Assembly: GCA_003488325.1 (NCBI GenBank)
Contig: DNLZ01000381.1
Coordinates: 456-10,863, forward strand
From: Planctomycetaceae bacterium
GTDB taxonomy: Bacteria > Planctomycetota > Planctomycetia > Pirellulales > UBA1268
Direction of reading: 5' to 3'
Length of the DNA stretch: 10,408 nucleotides
Part shown: positions 6,440-10,408 of the stretch, in pieces
Position numbering within the stretch: position 1 is the stretch's first letter
How the letters are laid out: each line of letters starts with the position of its first letter
Notes under the pieces: model-generated
The model's database searches: none
The model's input: the letters and a program-made list of their open reading frames with translations, nothing else
Told to the model about the DNA's origin: nothing
Program-made: the position numbers and the translations under genes

Positions 6440-7150
6440 ATGCCAGACGTGACCGAGGGTGCGAGCGACGACGGCCGTGACGCGCGTTCGGCGGCACACG
6501 ACCCTGCCGAGACTCGGCCCGGCCGCGCCCCGATCCTCGTCCTCGGCACCACCAACGCCGGGAAGGTGCGCGAACTCTTGGCGCTCGTCGCACCGCACGG
6601 GCTCACCTGCCGATCGCTCTCCGAGATGGCCGGTGCCGTCGAGGTCGACGAGACGGGGGCGACGTTCGCCGAGAATGCCGCCCTCAAGGCGGTCATGCAG
6701 GCGCGGGCGCTCGGTCACTGGGTCCTCGCCGAGGACAGCGGCCTCGTGGTGCCCGCGCTCGACGGGGAGCCGGGAGTCCGTTCAGCCCGGTTCGCCGGGC
6801 CGCCGGCGCCGGGCGACGGCACCCCGGCCGACGAGCGGAACAACCGTCTGCTCCTCGATCGCCTCGCGGGCATGAGCGGGATGGAGCGGTCCGCATGGTA
6901 CGCCTGCCACGCGGTGCTCGCCGATCCGACCGGACACGTCGTGGCTGAGGCGACGGGCACCTGCCACGGCCTCATCACCCGCGCGCGGCGGGGGACGGGC
7001 GGCTTCGGCTACGACCCGCTGTTTCTCGTGCGGGAGTGCCACCGCACCTTCGCGGAGATCGGCCCCTCCTACAAGGCGATCGTGAGTCACCGGGGGCGGG
7101 CTCTGAGGGCGATGCTGCCGCTGCTCGTGAAGGCGTTGCGTGCACCGTGA
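6440..7150 (+). CDS. rdgB: RdgB/HAM1 non-canonical purine NTP pyrophosphatase
   Basis: Hydrolyses dITP, ITP and XTP to monophosphates, keeping deaminated purines out of DNA and RNA. At 236 residues it is longer than the usual 190-210 because of a polar N-terminal extension of about 30 residues. All family motifs are visible: the T-N-x-G-K entry (TTNAGK, 37-42), the catalytic EDSGL (E98-D99), the PGVRSARFAG that follows, GFGYDPLF (188-195) and SHRGRAL (216-222). Start ATG 6440 is the first in frame after the upstream stop at 6411; GTG 6450 is an alternative that would trim the extension by three or four residues. No strong Shine-Dalgarno site is seen, so it may rely on read-through from the secreted protein gene 28 bases upstream. 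The reaction is well established for the family. Confidence 0.95.
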   Translation: MPDVTEGASDDGRDARSAAHDPAETRPGRAPILVLGTTNAGKVRELLALVAPHGLTCRSLSEMAGAVEVDETGATFAENAALKAVMQARALGHWVLAEDSGLVVPALDGEPGVRSARFAGPPAPGDGTPADERNNRLLLDRLAGMSGMERSAWYACHAVLADPTGHVVAEATGTCHGLITRARRGTGGFGYDPLFLVRECHRTFAEIGPSYKAIVSHRGRALRAMLPLLVKALRAP

Positions 7151-7158
7151 TGCCCGAC

Positions 7159-7172
7159 CGGCGGATCCGCCG
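7159..7172. terminator. Palindrome after rdgB in convergent gap
   Basis: CGGCGGATCCGCCG is a perfect 14-bp palindrome eight bases past the rdgB stop, in the 65-bp gap before the convergent glycosyltransferase stop. As RNA it would form a 5-bp stem with a GATC loop. Without a T-run it is only a possible two-way terminator. Confidence 0.3.
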
Positions 7173-7215
7173 TCGCGGGCTCTCGCGGGTGCCGATCGGC
7201 GCCGTCTCGCTCGCC

Positions 7216-8307
7216 TCACGCCGCCGTCACGGGATGCGCGAGCCGGTGCTCCACGACCCGCAGCGCGTCGGGCGTGCCATCCATCCTGCCGGCCACGCCC
7301 GCGATCGCCGGGGAGAATCGCTCCAGTCCGGAGACGAACGCCTGCACGCGGGCGCGATCGATCTCCTCGAGCAGCGTGAAGGTGCCGCAGCCCATCGCGG
7401 CGAGGAAATGGGCGTTCATGAGCTGCTCCGCGTGGGCCCGCTCCGGCAGCACCAGCAGCGGCTTGCCCAGGTGGAGCGCCTCGCCGATGAGCTGATTGCC
7501 CGCTGCGGCGATCACGGCGCGGCAGCCGGCGAGATCATCCACGAACCGCCTGTCGTCGATGGCATGGAACGAGACCGAGCCGGTCGGCTCCCGCTCGCCG
7601 AGACCGTAGACCCGCACGGGAAGGCCGCAGGCGGCGATCGCGTCGATGGCCGAGAAGGGGGTGTGTCGTCGCAGGTAGCTGACGACGTAGTCCCCCGCAT
7701 GTGGAGCGGCCGCGACGATCTCGGCCCGCAGCAGCGGCCCGACCTGGACGACGTGCTCCCAGCCGCGGCGGAGCGGTGGCCGGAAGAACGCCGACACGAC
7801 GGTGTCCGCCGCGTCCATCACGTACATCCACACCGCATGGCTCATGAACCACGCATTCCACTGGAGTGTCCAGGGCAGGGCGTCGAGGTCGTAGGCGAGC
7901 AGGAAGTGCTGATGATCGATGCTCACGAGCGGAATCCCGAGGCGGCTGGCCGCGCGGGGCAGGGCCGGTTCGAAGTCGGTGATGGCGATGTCCGCACCGA
8001 AGGCCTCGAGGTCGGCGATCATGCGATCGACGAGCGGTCCGATCTGGCGGGCCTGGTAGTCGAGGCCGGCCGCGATCGATCGCATCACGTCGAGCCGGCC
8101 GCCGACGTACTGGAAGACGATTCCCGGGATCGACTCGATGCGCACCCGGGGCATCCGCATCGCCAGTCTGTGGCGCATGAACTCGAGGCCGTCGCCGCCC
8201 GTGTAGACGAGCACGTCGTGTGCCGGGTCGAGACGCTCGATGAGCGTGCACACGCGGGATGCGTGGCCCCGCCCCTCCCCGCAGAGGCTGATCGCGATGT
8301 TCGCCAT
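7216..8307 (-). CDS. GT-B glycosyltransferase (MJ1255-like / GT28 C-terminal type)
   Basis: A 363-residue cytosolic or membrane-associated glycosyltransferase that probably moves a sugar from a nucleotide donor to a lipid or glycan acceptor. The N-terminal Rossmann half begins with a glycine-rich acceptor-side loop, GEGRGHASR (10-18), and contains GGDGLEF, ITDFEP and SIDHQHF, all typical of the MJ1255 'teichoic acid biosynthesis-like' group. The C-terminal half has the donor-binding loop AAGNQLIGEALHLGKPLLV (268-286) and PERAHAEQ with E294-Q295, as in MurG-like and UGT-like enzymes. ATG 8307 was chosen because the motif-bearing fold starts there; the 45 residues of open frame upstream are Pro/Arg-rich and cross the candidate promoter. 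No Shine-Dalgarno site is visible. It stands alone, divergent from the gene at 8727. Donor and acceptor are unknown. Confidence 0.88.
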   Translation of the reverse strand: MANIAISLCGEGRGHASRVCTLIERLDPAHDVLVYTGGDGLEFMRHRLAMRMPRVRIESIPGIVFQYVGGRLDVMRSIAAGLDYQARQIGPLVDRMIADLEAFGADIAITDFEPALPRAASRLGIPLVSIDHQHFLLAYDLDALPWTLQWNAWFMSHAVWMYVMDAADTVVSAFFRPPLRRGWEHVVQVGPLLRAEIVAAAPHAGDYVVSYLRRHTPFSAIDAIAACGLPVRVYGLGEREPTGSVSFHAIDDRRFVDDLAGCRAVIAAAGNQLIGEALHLGKPLLVLPERAHAEQLMNAHFLAAMGCGTFTLLEEIDRARVQAFVSGLERFSPAIAGVAGRMDGTPDALRVVEHRLAHPVTAA

Positions 8308-8366
8308 CGGCAGAGGTGGTTCAGGCGGTGGAGGACGGGCGGGGCTGCAGGCAGACGAAGGCTGAC

Positions 8367-8396
8367 ATTCTGCTCTGCCGTCGCCGCGCCTGCCAA
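8367..8396 (-). promoter_or_regulatory. Candidate promoter for the glycosyltransferase gene
   Basis: On the minus strand TTGGCA (8396-8391; five of six), an 18-base spacer and CAGAAT (8372-8367; four of six). The RNA start would fall near 8360, giving a leader of about 50 bases to ATG 8307. This is one of the better promoter matches in the window. Confidence 0.5.
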
Positions 8397-8542
8397 CGGC
8401 TACGGCATCGGAGCGCACGACCGCGCTCGGTGGGTGTGGCATCTGGACGACGCACCGCAGGGGCGCCCGCCCCGCGATGTCCCCGCCCCGCGAATCCGCG
8501 GTCGGAGTGTCCGCCTGCGAGTCTCCGGGAGGCGATTTCCCG

Positions 8543-8572
8543 TTGTGACGACCGGGGCCGGTTGGCTACCCT
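8543..8572 (+). promoter_or_regulatory. Candidate promoter for the 8727-scpB pair
   Basis: TTGTGA (8543-8548), an 18-base spacer and TACCCT (8567-8572). It predicts a leader of about 148 bases before ATG 8727. A short stable hairpin starts almost at the predicted RNA 5' end. Confidence 0.45.
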
Positions 8573-8616
8573 TCCGCCCCGCCGGAGCCCGGCGAGAGCG
8601 AGTCCGCGGTCGCACG

Positions 8617-8730
8617 ATGCGCCGAGTCGCGGTCGGCGATCCTCCTGCCGTTTTGACCGAGCGTCGTCAGAGGCCTGAGACCGTCGCGGTCTTCTCCACT
8701 GGTGGCCACGTGCCGACGGTCCAGCCATGA
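8617..8730 (+). CDS. Possible 37-codon leader ORF
   Basis: An ATG frame of 37 residues (MRRVAVGDPPAVLTERRQRP and 17 more, ending in TVQP) fills most of the predicted leader, and its TGA overlaps the ATG of the next gene as ATGA (8727-8730). No Shine-Dalgarno site is clear before it, and the next gene has none either. It could be a translated leader that couples translation to the gene at 8727, or a chance frame; composition does not decide. Confidence 0.25.
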   Translation: MRRVAVGDPPAVLTERRQRPETVAVFSTGGHVPTVQP

Positions 8731-9257
8731 AATTTCGCACCTGTCTGCTCGCCGTCTGCATGGTCATCGTGCCGACCTTGGCGATGTTCTCCCATCTGAT
8801 TCCCGCGGGCACCCGCCGCTCGGTCCGTGATTGCGTGATGACGTGGTGGGCGGCGCGCGCCCGGCCGACGGCCGTCACGCCGACCTCCGCAGCCCGCGAT
8901 CCCATCCAGACGGTCCCTGACGAGCCCACGTCCGCGTTGGTGGTCCCCGCGAAGCCCGGCGGTCCGGCGCCTCCCCCGTCCCCTGCCGGCCCCGACTCCG
9001 GCGTGCGGCCGCCTCCGCTCGACGTGAGCGTGCGCCGCCTTTCGGGGCTCGGTGCCGTGTCGATCGAATGCGTCGCCCTGCCGGCGGCAGTCGGCCGTCA
9101 TCTCGCGAGCTGCCAGGTGCCGCTCGATGCGGAGGGGCAGCTCCACCGCGTGTTCCAGATGGAGGGGTCGGACGCCGACACCGCCGTGCACCTCCTGCTC
9201 AATGATGTGATGGCCTGGCAACGCCGCCTCGCCGAGCAGCGGGGCATTTTGCGATGA
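8727..9257 (+). CDS. Exported or membrane-anchored proline-rich protein, unknown function
   Basis: A 176-residue protein I do not recognise. Residues 1-23 (MKFRTCLLAVCMVIVPTLAM onward) form a signal peptide or N-terminal anchor. A linker rich in Pro, Ala and Thr follows at about 45-92, and a compact C-terminal region at about 93-172 with mixed strands and a final amphipathic helix (LLLNDVMAWQRRLAEQRG) looks like the folded, functional part. Two cysteines in that region (near 112 and 124) could pair outside the cytoplasm. No Shine-Dalgarno site precedes the ATG. The stop overlaps the start of scpB by the ATGA arrangement, so the two are probably one transcript, although an envelope protein and a chromosome-segregation factor have no obvious shared task. 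Confidence 0.7.
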   Translation: MKFRTCLLAVCMVIVPTLAMFSHLIPAGTRRSVRDCVMTWWAARARPTAVTPTSAARDPIQTVPDEPTSALVVPAKPGGPAPPPSPAGPDSGVRPPPLDVSVRRLSGLGAVSIECVALPAAVGRHLASCQVPLDAEGQLHRVFQMEGSDADTAVHLLLNDVMAWQRRLAEQRGILR

Positions 9258-10024
9258 AGGCGCTTCGGCACGGGCAGGGCGGGCTCGCCCACGGGCTGCT
9301 CGCCGTGCAGGGTTTTCCGCATCCTGGAGGATGTGCCGCCGCGTACGTGTCGGCCCGGAGTGGACGCCTTCCGAGCCGCGTGGCGCGGCGACGCTATCCG
9401 GGAGCGACACCCGCCCTCGCCGCCTCGCCGGCTCCCGAGCCCGTCGGGGATCATCGCCGCAGTGACGAGCTCGCGCGGGTCGAGGCCGTCCTCTTCGTGG
9501 CCCGGGAGCCGCTGACGACGCGTCGGATCGCGAAGCTGGCCGGACTGGCCGACGGCACCCGTGCACGCGTGCTGCTCAGCGAACTCAGGTCCCTCCAGGA
9601 GACTGCCGGGTCCGCCGTGCGCGTCGAGTCGATCGCGGGAGGTTTCCAGCTGCTCACGCGGGGCGCCTTCGGCCCTTGGCTGCGTCGTCTCCTCGACGCG
9701 CCCTCAGGGGGCAGGCTGTCGGCCGCCGCCCTCGAGACCCTCGCGATCGTCGCGTACCGCCAGCCCGTCACCCGGGCCGAGGTGGAGGCGATCCGCGGCG
9801 CCGGGAGCGAGGAGATGCTGCGGCAGTTGCTCGAACGGGATCTCGTGGCGATCGGAGGCCGTGCCGAGGACCTCGGCCGGCCGAACGTCTACGTCACGAC
9901 CCGGCGATTCCTCGCGACCTTCGGGCTTGCGCGACTCGAGGACCTCCCGCCCGTGGACGGCCTCGGCAGTGCCGCCGAGGACGAGCCTGCGGTTCCTCCC
10001 GCCGAAAACCCGCCGTCCGGCTGA
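9254..10024 (+). CDS. scpB: Segregation and condensation protein B
   Basis: ScpB is the winged-helix (kite) subunit that, with ScpA, works with the SMC complex in chromosome compaction and segregation. This 256-residue protein matches from residue 71: ELARVEAVLFVAREPLT, the strongly conserved LSAAALETLAIVAYRQPVTR (155-174) with EAIRG after it, and GRPNVYVTTRRFLATFGL (208-225) with LEDLP. Ordinary ScpB is about 180-200 residues, so the first 70, rich in Gly, Arg and Pro, are extra and may be partly untranslated: later in-frame GTGs exist at 9347 and 9380, but none has a good Shine-Dalgarno site. I keep ATG 9254 because it overlaps the upstream stop. No scpA is seen in the window. The acidic, Pro-rich C-terminus (235-256) is a typical variable tail. 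Confidence 0.9.
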   Translation: MKALRHGQGGLAHGLLAVQGFPHPGGCAAAYVSARSGRLPSRVARRRYPGATPALAASPAPEPVGDHRRSDELARVEAVLFVAREPLTTRRIAKLAGLADGTRARVLLSELRSLQETAGSAVRVESIAGGFQLLTRGAFGPWLRRLLDAPSGGRLSAAALETLAIVAYRQPVTRAEVEAIRGAGSEEMLRQLLERDLVAIGGRAEDLGRPNVYVTTRRFLATFGLARLEDLPPVDGLGSAAEDEPAVPPAENPPSG

Positions 10025-10034
10025 CGCCGGACGG
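10013..10034 (+). terminator. Strong hairpin across the scpB stop codon
   Basis: CCGTCCGGC and GCCGGACGG form a perfect 9-bp stem around the loop TGAC, which contains most of the TGA stop codon (10022-10024). It is the most stable short hairpin I found. No T-run follows, so it may act in RNA 3'-end protection or factor-dependent termination rather than as a classic intrinsic terminator. Confidence 0.55.
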
Positions 10035-10044
10035 TTCGCCCGAT

Positions 10045-10060
10045 GCCGCAACCTTGCGGC
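10045..10060 (+). terminator. Second hairpin after scpB
   Basis: GCCGCA-ACCT-TGCGGC, a perfect 6-bp stem 10 bases beyond the first hairpin. Together the two make a tandem structure at the end of the scpB transcript. Confidence 0.4.
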
Positions 10061-10153
10061 TGGTCGTCGATCGGGCCACACTTTTCGGGCCTTCGAGGAT
10101 CCGGTGCGAATCCTCCGAGGAACCCCGAAGGTGGAAAAGATTTCGGTCGATGA

Positions 10154-10183
10154 TTGGACGTTGATTCTGCGATCGGTTACAGA
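10154..10183 (+). promoter_or_regulatory. Candidate promoter for the acidic protein gene
   Basis: TTGGAC (10154-10159), an 18-base spacer and TACAGA (10178-10183) lie in a stretch (10130-10190) that is clearly more AT-rich than its surroundings. RNA would start near 10190, about 40 bases before GTG 10230. A GAGGAT-9-ATCCTC hairpin lies upstream at 10095-10115. Confidence 0.4.
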
Positions 10184-10216
10184 ATTGGCCGAGGTTCGAG
10201 GTCGCCACAAGACGCC

Positions 10217-10222
10217 GGGAGG
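10217..10222 (+). promoter_or_regulatory. Shine-Dalgarno site GGGAGG for GTG 10230
   Basis: GGGAGG ends seven bases before GTG 10230. A competing site GAGGAA (10117-10122) precedes an in-frame GTG at 10131, but codons between 10131 and 10229 have unusually many A/T third positions for this genome. Confidence 0.6.
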
Positions 10223-10229
10223 TTTTGCC

Positions 10230-10408
10230 GTGACGAGTGTTGCCAGTGGGCGAGGGCTGCGGGACGTTCCCGATGCCGATGTGTTCTCGTGGAGTGAGAT
10301 GCCTGAGCTCCTCGCAGCGGAGGAACTCTTCCCGGTCGCGTCTCCGTCCCTTCCACTTCCGGTGGCCGCCAAGGACGAGGAGGAGGACGAAGAGGACGAC
10401 GATTTCGA
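10230..10408 (+). CDS. Acidic protein of unknown function, N-terminal part (runs off window)
   Basis: The first 59 residues of a gene open at the right edge. After a neutral start (VTSVASGRGLRDVPDADVFS) comes a short hydrophobic, proline-punctuated stretch (LFPVASPSLPLPVAAK), then KDEEEDEEDDDF, an acidic run that probably continues. I do not recognise it. Short proteins with Asp/Glu-rich low-complexity tails are common in planctomycetes, and such tails often bind cations or basic proteins; neither is shown here. The frame extends upstream to a GTG at 10131, but the stronger Shine-Dalgarno site, codon use and promoter position favour 10230. Confidence 0.6.
   Translation, partial: MTSVASGRGLRDVPDADVFSWSEMPELLAAEELFPVASPSLPLPVAAKDEEEDEEDDDF

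Larger units (their letters stand above)
8308..8726. promoter_or_regulatory. 419-bp divergent regulatory region with structured leader
   Basis: The region carries promoter-like elements in both directions (8367-8396 minus, 8543-8572 plus). Downstream of the plus candidate lie a hairpin CGCCGG-AGC-CCGGCG (8580-8594), two near-identical direct repeats of CGAGTC(C)GCGGTCG (8599-8612 and 8623-8635), a second hairpin AGACCG-TCG-CGGTCT (8678-8692) and a 37-codon leader ORF. The part between 8397 and 8542 shows nothing I can name. Confidence 0.5.

Noticed and set aside
7036..8616. Long plus-strand open frame opposite the glycosyltransferase
   Set aside because: It is the antisense of a gene with clear GT-B motifs; only its last 37 codons, in the 8727 leader, are worth considering.
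9277..9290. GGGCG-GGCT-CGCCC hairpin early in scpB as a terminator
   Set aside because: Inside the coding frame as chosen, short stem and no T-run; would matter only if scpB starts later.
1..10408. CRISPR array, insertion sequence, prophage or anti-phage system
   Set aside because: No regularly spaced repeats, transposase, integrase, terminal repeats or defence-type domains were found on either strand; the genes recognised are housekeeping or envelope functions.

Overview
The window is a high-GC (roughly 70% by eye), gene-dense bacterial chromosome segment of housekeeping type. A planctomycete is the best guess. The basis is the mix of secreted and membrane proteins of no recognised family, a C-terminal gene with long runs of Asp/Glu, and the scattered single-gene or two-gene organisation. 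This is inference from gene style; there is no rRNA or other marker to prove it.

Layout. 1-598 (-) is the N-terminal 199 residues of GDP-mannose 4,6-dehydratase (gmd), running off the left edge. Divergent from it, 799-1800 (+) encodes a polytopic membrane protein of the lysylphosphatidylglycerol synthase TM-region (YbhN/AglD2-like) family. Its 3' end overlaps, tail to tail, the end of a (-) two-gene operon (3333-1757): a YgfZ-like folate-binding protein followed by an ADP-ribose-pyrophosphatase-type Nudix hydrolase, joined by an ATGA overlap. A 367-bp divergent region rich in inverted repeats separates this operon from an XRE-type HTH regulator (3701-4309, +). Next come a probable 28-residue single-TM microprotein (4426-4512, +), a convergent two-TM protein (4934-4569, -), a secreted 403-residue protein of unknown function (5200-6411, +) and the house-cleaning nucleotidase RdgB/HAM1 (6440-7150, +). 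A GT-B glycosyltransferase resembling the MJ1255 group (8307-7216, -) is divergent, across 419 bp, from a secreted or membrane-anchored proline-rich protein (8727-9257, +) that overlaps scpB (9254-10024, +). The right edge has the start of an acidic protein (10230->10408, +).

How the genes relate. gmd, the flippase-like membrane protein and the glycosyltransferase point to surface-glycan or glycolipid synthesis, but they are not one operon. YgfZ, Nudix, RdgB and ScpB are maintenance functions (Fe-S protein repair, nucleotide sanitation, chromosome segregation). No mobile element, CRISPR array, RNA gene or obvious anti-phage system is visible. The most interesting material is small-scale: a 28-codon membrane microprotein with its own promoter-like and Shine-Dalgarno signals, a cluster of inverted repeats in front of the HTH gene, a recurrent promoter-like pattern with an 18-bp spacer, and a 37-codon leader ORF that ends in an ATGA overlap with a gene lacking a Shine-Dalgarno site.
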